Shown: positions 1 through 6,635 of the stretch, piece after piece
Position numbering within the stretch: the first letter of the stretch is position 1
Layout: every line of letters starts with the position of its first letter
From: Pseudomonadota bacterium
Lineage (GTDB): Bacteria > Pseudomonadota > Alphaproteobacteria > Rhizobiales > Xanthobacteraceae
Direction of reading: 5' to 3'
Assembly: GCA_023404675.1 (NCBI GenBank)
Contig: JAEYAW010000010.1
Location: 62,001 to 126,000, forward strand
DNA length: 64,000 nucleotides
Translations under genes and position numbers: made by a program
Notes under the pieces: generated by a model
Seen by the model: only the letters and a program-made list of their open reading frames with translations
The model's database searches: none
Told to the model about the DNA's origin: nothing

Positions 1-93
1 CAGCTTGCGCACGAACTGCAGGGACGCCGCGCGGATTTCGTCTTCCGTCGCCGGCGGTTCGAAATTGAACAATGTCCTGATGTTACGGCACAT
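1..93 (-). CDS. DUF2277 family protein, N-terminal part
   Basis: The reverse strand encodes a protein opening MCRNIRTLFNFEPPATEDEI, the very conserved start of the DUF2277 family, short proteins of unknown function found widely in Actinobacteria and Rhizobiales. Only the first 31 residues are present; the gene runs out of the window at base 1. An in-frame ATG lies three codons upstream at 102, but the GGAGG motif sits about 10 bases before the ATG at 93 and directly against the one at 102, so 93 is the better start. The family is recognised from sequence; no function can be assigned. Confidence 0.85.
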   Translation of the reverse strand, partial: MCRNIRTLFNFEPPATEDEIRAASLQFVRKL

Positions 94-196
94 CGGGTTC
101 ATGCCTCCATGTCGTTGGCGAAACGATACGTTCACGTTCCACGACCTTCTTGTCGGGAAACGGGCGGCCCGCCCATCGGCCACCCAATACATTTAC

Positions 197-489
197 ATGA
201 TGCGGAACGCCCTTTTCTTCGTATTTCTCGCCATCGACGGCATGGCGCTGCTGATCGCCCTGTATTTCTTCCGTATCGGCATCGGCGACGGATCGATCTC
301 ATCGTGCAACATCGGGCCATGGCTCCTCCTGCTTGCAGGTTTCGTTGTCCTGCTGCGAGGTGGACTGGCGCTGAACGCCCGAGGACGGCGCGGCGCGGCA
401 ACCGCCCTGCTGGCGCTGCTGGGCATTCCGGGTTTTTCGCCGCCCTGCTCGTCCTCCCGACGGTCGTCTTCCCGCCGCGCCGGAGCTGA
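197..489 (+). pseudogene. Small membrane protein gene with a -1 frameshift
   Basis: From ATG 197 the frame reads a small hydrophobic protein (MMRNALFFVFLAIDGMALLI...) with a membrane segment near residues 3-25 and another near 38-58. The frame should continue into a third hydrophobic stretch but goes off at a run of five T at 433-437. One more T there would join it to the next frame, reading FFAALLVLPTVVFPPRRS and stopping at 489, for a protein of about 97 residues. Similar short proteins in Bradyrhizobiaceae are annotated, without proof that I know of, as osmoprotectant transporter permease. A homopolymer indel could equally be a sequencing error. The reading is based on the hydrophobic continuity and a remembered family shape. 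Confidence 0.6.
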
Positions 490-674
490 TTGGCTGAATT
501 GGCGGAAAGCTTTCAACGGAACTGTAAGGAACCGTGCGCTAGAACAATCGCGCCATTTGCAATTCCGCCGATACTGGCGTCTCACTGAATATCACCGAAA
601 GATTGGATTTTCACATGCAACCCGGATCCGGTACCCTCCAGTCCCTGTTCGACAACTTCGCGACTGCGAAAGTG

Positions 675-1247
675 ATGCACCGGCGCAACTTCATGGTCGC
701 GGCCGGCGCAACGCTCGCGGCAACCACCGGCGGCCCGACGCTGGCGCTTGCCCAGTCGGCGGCCTCCGTCCCCACGGAGCAGGACCGCAAGCACATGGCG
801 ATGGCGATCGAGCTGATGCACAAGGCGGGCGTCGTCGAAAAGACCGGCGGCGCATTCGGCGCGGTGGTTGTGCTGAACAACGAGGTGATCGGCGCGTCCG
901 GCAACAGCGTGCTGCGCGACAACGATCCAACCTGCCACGCCGAGGTCAACGCCATGCGCATGGCGTGCAAGAAAGTCGGCTCGCCGCACATCAAGGGCGC
1001 GACGATGTTCTCGAGCTGCGAGCCCTGCCCGATGTGCTATTCGACCGCCTACTGGGCGCGTCTCGACAAGATCTACTATGCCGCGTCGTGGAGCGACTAC
1101 GCGGACCTGTTCGACGACTCCAACATCAACGACGACATGAAGCTGCCTTACGACAAACGGGCCGTGAAGGTGTCGCAGTTGATGCGGGAGGACGCGCAGA
1201 AAGTCTGGCTCGACTATCGCAAGATGCCGGAAAAGACTCGCTACTGA
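675..1247 (+). CDS. Tat-exported cytidine/guanine-deaminase-fold protein
   Basis: A zinc deaminase of the CMP/dCMP and tRNA-adenosine/guanine deaminase superfamily. Counting from the ATG at 675 (190 residues), the signature CHAEV gives His88 and Glu90, and PCPMC gives the zinc ligands Cys118 and Cys121. Unusually the protein begins MHRRNF followed by an alanine-rich hydrophobic stretch ending ALAQ near residue 27, which looks like a twin-arginine signal and suggests export to the periplasm. The frame stays open upstream to a TTG at 603 and an ATG at 615; 675 is preferred because it puts the twin arginines at the N-terminus, although no strong ribosome-binding site precedes it. Most relatives are cytoplasmic nucleobase deaminases. 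The substrate is unknown. A strong terminator follows. Confidence 0.8.
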   Translation: MHRRNFMVAAGATLAATTGGPTLALAQSAASVPTEQDRKHMAMAIELMHKAGVVEKTGGAFGAVVVLNNEVIGASGNSVLRDNDPTCHAEVNAMRMACKKVGSPHIKGATMFSSCEPCPMCYSTAYWARLDKIYYAASWSDYADLFDDSNINDDMKLPYDKRAVKVSQLMREDAQKVWLDYRKMPEKTRY

Positions 1248-1271
1248 CGCCCGCACATCCGGCCTTTCAAG

Positions 1272-1300
1272 AGGAGCGCCTGTTGCGGGCGCTCCTTTTT
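1272..1300 (+). terminator. Rho-independent terminator after the deaminase gene
   Basis: A perfect 9-bp stem AGGAGCGCC / GGCGCTCCT (1272-1280 and 1288-1296) with a 7-base loop is followed at once by TTTTT. It lies 25 bases after the deaminase stop and separates that gene from the CinA-type gene. Confidence 0.9.
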
Positions 1301-1355
1301 GTGTTCACTGTTCTGTACGCCAATGCCGACAGCCGGAGACAGGGAGGATACCGGA

Positions 1356-1835
1356 ATGGACCAATTGCTGCCGCTTGCCAAACAGGTCGCGGACAAGCTC
1401 ATCGCGCGGGGCGACACCATCGCCGTCGCCGAATCATCGACTGGCGGGCTGATCTCGGCGGCGCTGCTCGCTGTGCCCGGCGCGTCGGCCTATTATCGCG
1501 GCGGCATGGTGATCTATACGCCGAAGGCCCGCGCCGCCGTGGCCCAGCTCTCGAAAGAAGATATGAACGGCATGCGCGGCGCGACCGAGCCCTACGCATC
1601 GCTGCTCGCAGCTCGCGCCCGCGATCAACTGGCCGCCACATGGGGCTTATCGGAAACCGGCGCGAGCGGGCCGAGCGGCAACCGTTACGGCGATCCGTCA
1701 GGCCATTCCTGCATGGCCATTGCCGGTCCGGTCATGCAGGTCGTCACGCTGGAAACCGGCGACAGCGACCGCATCCGCAACATGCACGCCTTCGCGGCCC
1801 ATGCGCTGAGGCTGCTGGACGAGGCGCTGGGCTGA
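1356..1835 (+). CDS. CinA C-terminal domain protein (NMN deamidase type)
   Basis: A 159-residue stand-alone CinA C-terminal (PncC) domain. It carries the family landmarks AESSTGG near residue 27, an extended central SETGASGPSG segment matching the family GIAGPGG motif, and a C-terminal helix. In other bacteria such proteins deamidate nicotinamide mononucleotide to nicotinate mononucleotide in NAD recycling. The start at 1356 is chosen because GGGAGG lies 8 bases upstream; the open frame extends to 1299, inside the preceding terminator. The family is clear; the enzymatic activity is inferred, since the canonical ESCTGG is here ESSTGG. Confidence 0.85.
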   Translation: MDQLLPLAKQVADKLIARGDTIAVAESSTGGLISAALLAVPGASAYYRGGMVIYTPKARAAVAQLSKEDMNGMRGATEPYASLLAARARDQLAATWGLSETGASGPSGNRYGDPSGHSCMAIAGPVMQVVTLETGDSDRIRNMHAFAAHALRLLDEALG

Positions 1836-1878
1836 TTTTTCGAACCTGCCGACCTGACCAACGTTGAGCGGCAACCGT

Positions 1879-1962
1879 CACCCTGAGGTGCCGTTGCGCA
1901 GCAATGGCCTCGAAGGGCGACAGCCATCCTTCGAGGCTCGCTGCACTCGCGCCTCAAGATAA
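1879..1962. repeat. Dispersed palindromic repeat, copy A
   Basis: An imperfect hairpin-forming element. The inner arms CCTCGAAGG (1908-1916) and CCTTCGAGG (1928-1936) are perfect, and outer arms TGAGGTGC (1884-1891) and GCGCCTCA (1949-1956) pair with one mismatch. A second copy lies at 20268-20363. Elements with this CCTCGAAGG core are common between genes in Bradyrhizobium and its relatives. It occupies most of the gap between the convergent CinA-type gene and apt. Confidence 0.75.
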
Positions 1963-1982
1963 CGTCGCGGCCCGACACATCC

Positions 1983-2522
1983 TCAATGCCCGTCGAACGC
2001 CATCAGCGTACGCACCGGCACGTCCATCGCGCGCAGCTTGTCGGCGCCGCCGAGTTCCGGCAGATCGATGATGAAACACGCGGCGACCACCTCTGCGCCG
2101 ATCTGGCGCAAGAGCTTCACCGCGCCCTCGGCGGTGCCGCCGGTGGCGATCAGGTCGTCCACGATGATAATGCGCTCGCCGGGCTTCACGGCGTCGGCAT
2201 GGATCTCCATCTCGTCGATGCCGTATTCGAGCGAATAGGCAATCCGCACCGTGGTGTGCGGCAGCTTGCCCTTCTTGCGGATCGGCACGAAGCCCGCCGA
2301 GATCTGGTGCGCCACTGCGCCGCCGAGGATAAAGCCCCGCGCCTCGATGCCGGCGACCTTCTCGATCTTCGCGCCCGCCCAGGGATGCACCAGTTCGTCC
2401 ACCGCGCGGCGGAACGCCCGCGCATCGCCAAGCAGCGTGGTGATGTCGCGGAACATGATGCCCGGCTTGGGATAATCCGGGATGGTGCGGACGGCGGCTT
2501 TCAGATCGTGCTCGAAGGTCAT
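1983..2522 (-). CDS. apt: Adenine phosphoribosyltransferase
   Basis: A 179-residue cytoplasmic enzyme that salvages adenine, condensing it with PRPP to give AMP. The PRPP-binding loop IIIVDDLIATGGTAEG (near residues 118-133) and the N-terminal PGIMFRDIT segment typical of Apt are both present, and the length matches the family. It ends just after the palindromic repeat and follows trpE(G) on the same strand with a 30-base gap, so read-through from trpE(G) is possible although the two pathways are unrelated. Confidence 0.95.
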   Translation of the reverse strand: MTFEHDLKAAVRTIPDYPKPGIMFRDITTLLGDARAFRRAVDELVHPWAGAKIEKVAGIEARGFILGGAVAHQISAGFVPIRKKGKLPHTTVRIAYSLEYGIDEMEIHADAVKPGERIIIVDDLIATGGTAEGAVKLLRQIGAEVVAACFIIDLPELGGADKLRAMDVPVRTLMAFDGH

Positions 2523-2552
2523 CGACAGGCTTTCGCTGATTGAATCATTGCA

Positions 2553-4712
2553 TCAGTGTCTCGTTACCAGCCGGAAGGCGTTTTCGACGATGCGCAGGCC
2601 CACCTCACCGCCGAGCGACATCAGCGACTCGGGATGAAACTGCACGCCGCCGACCGGGAGCTCTCTGTGCTCGATCACCATCGGCACGCCGTCCTCGGTC
2701 GTGGCGGTCACCTGCAAAGCGTCCGGCATCGTGCCCGGCTCGACGAACAGCGAATGATAGCGGCCGATGACGATCTCGTTCGGCAATCCGTTCATCAAGG
2801 TGCCGCCACGCACCTGCACCCGCGAGGGCCGCCCATGCGCGGGCTGCGCGAGCTGGCCGAGCTGGCCGCCGAAATATTCGCCGATGGCCTGCACGCCGAG
2901 GCAGACGCCGAACACCGGCATCTTTTTGCCCAGCGCCGCGTCGATGGTTTTCGAGATACCGAAATCCTCCGGCCGCCCGGGGCCGGGCGACAGCACCAGC
3001 AGATCGTATTTTTTCTTCGCCAGCATATCGAGCGCATGGCGATGGCGCGTGACAACGACCTCCGCGCCGACCTGCCGGAAGTAATCCGCCAGCATGTGCA
3101 CGAAGCTGTCATCGTGGTCGATCAGCAGCACGGACTTACCCGATCCGCTGGCATCGGGCGCAACCTGCGACAGGGGCTTGGGCGGATCGCCGCGCAGCGC
3201 CTGAAACAGCGCCGCCGCCTTCACCTGACATTCGCGATCTTCCGCCGCCGGATCGCTGTCGAACAGGCACGTCGCGCCAACCCGCACCTCGGCGAGGCCG
3301 TCCTTCATGCGGATGGTGCGGATCGTCAAGCCGGTGTTGATCGCACCGTCGAAGCCGAGGAAACCGAACGCGCCGGCATACCAGCGGCGCGGCGAGCGCT
3401 CGTGATCCTCGACAAACTGCATGGCCCACACCTTCGGCGCGCCGGTGACGGTAACCGCCCATGCGTGGGTGAGAAACGCATCGATGGCGTCAAAGCCCGG
3501 CCGCAGCATGCCCTCGACATGATCCACGGTGTGGAACAGCTTGGAATAGGTTTCGATCTGGCGGCGCGCCAGCACCTTGATCGAACCCGGCACGCAGATG
3601 CGTGCCTTGTCGTTGCGGTCCACGTCCGTGCACATGTTGAGTTCGAACTCGTCTTTCTGCGAGTTCAGCAGTTCGCGGATCTGCTCGGCGTCGCCGATGG
3701 CATCCGCGCCGCGCGCGATGGTGCCGGAGATCGGACAGGTCTCGATGCGACGCCCGTCGCTGCGCACGAACATTTCCGGCGAGGCCGACACCAGAAACTC
3801 GCCATCACCCAGATTGACGAGCCCGCCATATGGCGAGGGATTGATGCGACACAGGCGCTGGAACACTTCCGCCGGCGAACGATCGCACGGCTCGCCGAAC
3901 AGTTGTCCGGGCACCGCCTCGAACAGATCGCCGCGCGCAAAGGCGGCGCGCGCCTTCTCCACGGTTGCCTGATAGTCGCCGGGCCCGTGGTCGGCGAAGC
4001 CCTGCGCCGCAGTCTTCGCGTAGACGCTGTCCGGCGTCGCGCGGGATCGTCCCTCCGTGCTCGCGCCGTCGAACGAGAATTCGTAGCTCATCAGCATGCC
4101 GCGACCGTTGGCGCGGTCATAGGCGAGCAGCCGGTCCGGGATGTAGAGCACGATATCGCGCTGGTCGTCGGCGCGTGCGCGCTTCTGCACCAGGTCCTCG
4201 ACCTGAAACACGAGGTCGTAGGCGAACGCGCCGAACAGCCCCATCAGGGTGTCGGAGGGCGAAGCGAATGCCGCGATGATCGCCCTCACCAGCGACATGA
4301 TCGAGGCGCGCCGCGTGCGCTGATCCTCGTCCACGGGCGCCTCGCCGCGCAGAATATGCCCGACCAGGCGCGCACGGCTGCGCTCGGTGAAGACAACGGC
4401 CGGATCGTTCAGCGTCGCGCCTAGAAAGGCGATCAGCACCTCTCCCCGCGCGTTCAGCGCCCTGAGCGAGAAGTTTGCGCCGGCGGATTCAAGGGCGAGC
4501 GGCGGATCGGCAAAGCCCAGATCGAAGCTCTCATAGCGCCCGGGCACCGTCGTGCCCGACGACAGCACCACGCCGCGCCGGTGATCGAGCCGCTCGATCA
4601 GATTGTCGAGCGCGGTGCCGCCGCTGAAGGCCGCGGCGGTGCGCGCCACCGAGAGGCCGCCGGCGGTCGTATAGGCGCTATAGGCGGGAAGCGAGAAAAC
4701 GGTCCTGTTCAT
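2553..4712 (-). CDS. trpE(G): Fused anthranilate synthase TrpE(G)
   Basis: A 719-residue fusion of the large (chorismate-binding) and glutaminase subunits of anthranilate synthase, the first enzyme of tryptophan biosynthesis. Residues 1 to about 510 are TrpE, including LES at 74-76, which matches the tryptophan-feedback motif. The rest, from about 525, is the class I glutamine amidotransferase, with nucleophile Cys604 (GVCLG) and the His693/Glu695 pair (HPES). This fused form is well known in rhizobia, where it is encoded apart from the other trp genes and controlled by attenuation and feedback inhibition. Here too it is preceded by a Trp-rich leader peptide and a set of competing hairpins at 4768-4883. 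Confidence 0.97.
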   Translation of the reverse strand: MNRTVFSLPAYSAYTTAGGLSVARTAAAFSGGTALDNLIERLDHRRGVVLSSGTTVPGRYESFDLGFADPPLALESAGANFSLRALNARGEVLIAFLGATLNDPAVVFTERSRARLVGHILRGEAPVDEDQRTRRASIMSLVRAIIAAFASPSDTLMGLFGAFAYDLVFQVEDLVQKRARADDQRDIVLYIPDRLLAYDRANGRGMLMSYEFSFDGASTEGRSRATPDSVYAKTAAQGFADHGPGDYQATVEKARAAFARGDLFEAVPGQLFGEPCDRSPAEVFQRLCRINPSPYGGLVNLGDGEFLVSASPEMFVRSDGRRIETCPISGTIARGADAIGDAEQIRELLNSQKDEFELNMCTDVDRNDKARICVPGSIKVLARRQIETYSKLFHTVDHVEGMLRPGFDAIDAFLTHAWAVTVTGAPKVWAMQFVEDHERSPRRWYAGAFGFLGFDGAINTGLTIRTIRMKDGLAEVRVGATCLFDSDPAAEDRECQVKAAALFQALRGDPPKPLSQVAPDASGSGKSVLLIDHDDSFVHMLADYFRQVGAEVVVTRHRHALDMLAKKKYDLLVLSPGPGRPEDFGISKTIDAALGKKMPVFGVCLGVQAIGEYFGGQLGQLAQPAHGRPSRVQVRGGTLMNGLPNEIVIGRYHSLFVEPGTMPDALQVTATTEDGVPMVIEHRELPVGGVQFHPESLMSLGGEVGLRIVENAFRLVTRH

Positions 4713-4767
4713 GTCTGCCTCTTACGAGCCGTGTCGGGTTGGGCGCATCGCAGGACAAACGAACAGA

Positions 4768-4846
4768 GCCGCTCGCACTGCGAGGGCGGCCTTGAACGAT
4801 GTTGGGAAAAGAGCAAGCAATCGCACCGGCCACCTTCAGAAGGTGG
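4768..4846 (-). promoter_or_regulatory. trp attenuator
   Basis: In the minus-strand transcript four segments form alternative stems. Segment 1 CCACCUU (4840-4846) pairs with segment 2 AAGGUGG (4830-4836). Segment 2, as GGUGGCC (4828-4834), can instead pair with segment 3 GGCCGCC (4785-4791), allowing one G-U pair. Segments 3 and 4 form the terminator stem at 4768-4790 (GCCG plus CTCGC against GCGAG plus CGGC), followed by a weak T-rich stretch. Segment 1 overlaps the last codons of the leader peptide just after its Trp codons. This is the classic arrangement: ribosome stalling frees segment 2 to form the antiterminator. Confidence 0.85.
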
Positions 4847-4883
4847 GCCACCAGAGCCAGGTCGGGCGAGGCGCGTTACACAT
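4836..4883 (-). CDS. trpL: trp leader peptide
   Basis: A 15-residue reading frame MCNAPRPTWLWWPTF with Trp at positions 9, 11 and 12, ending just before the attenuator hairpins of trpE(G). No ribosome-binding site is visible. A candidate promoter ends 7 bases before the ATG, which would place the transcription start at or near the A of the start codon. A leaderless trpL is known in Sinorhizobium meliloti, so the arrangement is plausible. The frame is too short for ordinary gene callers. Its role as the tryptophan sensor is inferred from position and Trp content. Confidence 0.85.
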   Translation of the reverse strand: MCNAPRPTWLWWPTF

Positions 4884-4890
4884 GGCGCGC

Positions 4891-4919
4891 AATGAGCCAC
4901 GGCGGCGGGGCCGGGTCAA
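4891..4919 (-). promoter_or_regulatory. Candidate trpL/trpE(G) promoter
   Basis: On the minus strand TTGACC (4914-4919) and CTCATT (4891-4896) are separated by 17 bases, a sigma-70-like spacing. The -10 match is poor. The distance of 7 bases to the trpL ATG fits a leaderless transcript. Confidence 0.5.
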
Positions 4920-4977
4920 GGGGAATCGTGGGGCGCTCTGATCGCGCGGGACGGCCACGCAAATCTGATCGGACCAA

Positions 4978-5379
4978 TCAGACCGCAAACGGATTGGAGA
5001 TGCGCAGGCGATCCTCCACCACGAGGCCATGGTGCATGTCTTCGGACCAGAGCGTCCCGCACCCGGCCGCCAGCGCGGCCGCGACGATGAAGCTGTCGTA
5101 AATCGAAAGTCCGTAGCGTTCCGCGAGACGAAGCCCGCCGTCATGGATATCGATCGTCAGCGGAAGAACGTCCAATTGCGATCGCAACTCACCAAGAAAT
5201 ACGATCACGTCGCCCCAAGGCATTCTGCGCTTTCGTCGCAGCACATTGGCGCATTCGTTGAGAACCTGAACGCTGATCGTGCCCGGAGCCTGCAGCAACC
5301 GTTCGACGCGGTCGGCCTTCGGGCTGTCAGGCGTCACGAGATACAGCAGAACATTGCTGTCAAAGAAGCTACCGCTCAT
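4978..5379 (-). CDS. PIN-domain toxin (VapC type)
   Basis: A 133-residue PIN-domain protein, the fold of VapC ribonuclease toxins that cut RNA. The acidic metal ligands are visible: Asp7 (FFDSNVLL), Glu42 (LNECANVL), Asp95 (IYDSFIVAAAL) and Asp114 (WSEDMHHG). The ATG at 5379 overlaps the end of the upstream AbrB-type antitoxin gene by 11 bases, the usual coupling of toxin-antitoxin pairs. The target RNA cannot be told from sequence. Confidence 0.9.
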   Translation of the reverse strand: MSGSFFDSNVLLYLVTPDSPKADRVERLLQAPGTISVQVLNECANVLRRKRRMPWGDVIVFLGELRSQLDVLPLTIDIHDGGLRLAERYGLSIYDSFIVAAALAAGCGTLWSEDMHHGLVVEDRLRISNPFAV

Positions 5380-5599
5380 TCGCCTCGTCGCGGTCGAACT
5401 TGAAATCGGCCGGGAGCATCCCCCGGAAGCGCCGGAGCCTCACCAACCATTCCTCCCGCGAGGGTTTCCGCTCGACCTCGAACGTACCGGTGCCGGCAAC
5501 CCGAATTTCGATGTCGTCGCCTTCTTTCAAGTCGAGCGCTTCCACCACCGCCGCAGGCAGACGCACGGCGAGACTATTGCCCCATTTTGATACCTGCAT
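5369..5599 (-). CDS. AbrB/SpoVT-type antitoxin (VapB type)
   Basis: A 76-residue antitoxin. The N-terminus MQVSKWGNSLAVRLPAAVVE is a classic swapped-hairpin AbrB/MazE DNA-binding domain (SKWGNSLAVRLP motif), followed by an acidic and basic tail expected to block the toxin. The open frame can be extended to an ATG at 5638, but that codon lies inside a perfect palindrome that looks like the operator, whereas ATG 5599 has GAGGG 4 bases upstream; 5599 is therefore taken as the start. It forms an operon with the overlapping PIN toxin and probably represses it by binding the palindrome. Confidence 0.88.
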   Translation of the reverse strand: MQVSKWGNSLAVRLPAAVVEALDLKEGDDIEIRVAGTGTFEVERKPSREEWLVRLRRFRGMLPADFKFDRDEANER

Positions 5600-5606
5600 C
5601 GGACCC

Positions 5607-5640
5607 TCATGATATACATCAATCCTGATGTATATCATGA
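5607..5640. promoter_or_regulatory. Operator palindrome of the VapBC pair
   Basis: Two perfect 15-base arms, TCATGATATACATCA and TGATGTATATCATGA, flank a 4-base spacer ATCC. The palindrome lies just upstream of the antitoxin start, is AT-rich in a GC-rich genome and includes TATA-like -10 material. This is the expected place for autoregulation by the antitoxin-toxin complex; binding itself is inferred. Confidence 0.8.
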
Positions 5641-5718
5641 TACAACCAAAAGCTGAAGTACCGAAACGGCCCGGCGATGTCGCCGGATAGCTCCTGCGGG
5701 ACAGTTGAAACGCCCGGA

Positions 5719-6393
5719 TTAACCGAGATGCTTGTGGAAGAACGCCGTGGCGCGGCCCCAGGCCAGTTCAGCCGCGGCGCGGTCGTGCACGGCCGCACGC
5801 TGCTCGTTCACGAAGGCGTGGTCGGCATCATAGCGGAAGAACTCGGCGCTCTTGCCCGCCGCCTTCAAACCCGCCTCGAAGGCATCCACCACGGCGGGCG
5901 TGCACCAGTCGTCCTTGCTGGCGAAATGGCCCTGCAGCGGAATTTTCACGTCGGCGGGCCTGGCGGCCTGCTCCGGCGGAATGCCGTAGAACGCGACGCC
6001 CGCCGTCAGCTCCTCGATCTTGCAGGCGCCGATGATAGTCACCGCGCCGCCCATGCAGAAGCCCGTCAGCCCCACCTTGGCGCTGTTGCGCTTGAGGTAG
6101 GTGATCGCGCCGCGCACGGTCTGCGTGGTCGCGTCCATGAAGTCGAGCGAGCCCATCTGCTTGTTGGCTGCCTCGGTGTCATGATACGGCACCACCACGC
6201 CGTCATACAGATCAGGCGCAAGCGCATCGAACCCGGCCAGCGCGAAGCGGTCGGTCAGCGCCTTGATGTTCTCCGACAGGCCCCACCACTCCTGAATCAC
6301 GACGACGCCCGGCGCGTTGCTGCTCGCGGCGTTGGCGAGATAGCCCTTGGCGTCCTTGCCGTCGGGGCGCTTGAAGGTGATGTGAGAACCCAT
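5719..6393 (-). CDS. Dienelactone hydrolase family protein
   Basis: A 224-residue alpha/beta hydrolase of the dienelactone hydrolase family, enzymes that open lactones in aromatic breakdown or act as general esterases. The catalytic set is visible: nucleophile Cys113 in GFCMGG, Asp161/162 in ASKDDW and His192 in DADHAF, with the family Glu35 in QEWWG. The start at 6393 (MGSHITFKR) has GGAGG upstream; the open frame extends 23 codons further without a better site. It stands alone between the toxin pair and the bc1 genes, with no catabolic neighbours, so the natural substrate is unknown. Confidence 0.9.
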   Translation of the reverse strand: MGSHITFKRPDGKDAKGYLANAASSNAPGVVVIQEWWGLSENIKALTDRFALAGFDALAPDLYDGVVVPYHDTEAANKQMGSLDFMDATTQTVRGAITYLKRNSAKVGLTGFCMGGAVTIIGACKIEELTAGVAFYGIPPEQAARPADVKIPLQGHFASKDDWCTPAVVDAFEAGLKAAGKSAEFFRYDADHAFVNEQRAAVHDRAAAELAWGRATAFFHKHLG

Positions 6394-6573
6394 GTCTTTC
6401 CTCCGTTCCAATACGGGATGCCGCGGCCATACTGGCAACGTCATACGTTGAAGGCAACGCAAGCGCCAGCCACCACTCGCCGCCCGGACATCAGCGAAGC
6501 GGCGTGACGCAACGATGACGTATGCTGGTCCGCTTCCGATAGCCGCAAGGCACGCTGCTAAAAAGCCCGCGCA

Positions 6574-6604
6574 AAACGAAAGTGGCCGGGCGAGCCGGCC
6601 ACTT
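6574..6604 (-). terminator. Terminator after fbcH
   Basis: On the minus strand a perfect 10-bp stem AAGTGGCCGG / CCGGCCACTT with a 5-base loop is followed by TTCGTTTTG. It lies 32 bases beyond the fbcH stop. Confidence 0.85.
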
Positions 6605-6635
6605 CAAATCATCGCGACGCGGCAGACGCCTTCGC

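Noticed and set aside
5..1867. A 620-codon open frame across the left end of the window
   Set aside because: It runs through the small membrane protein region, then out of frame through the deaminase and CinA genes with Arg-rich, low-complexity translation. It is a high-GC artefact, apart from residues that belong to the frameshifted gene at 197.
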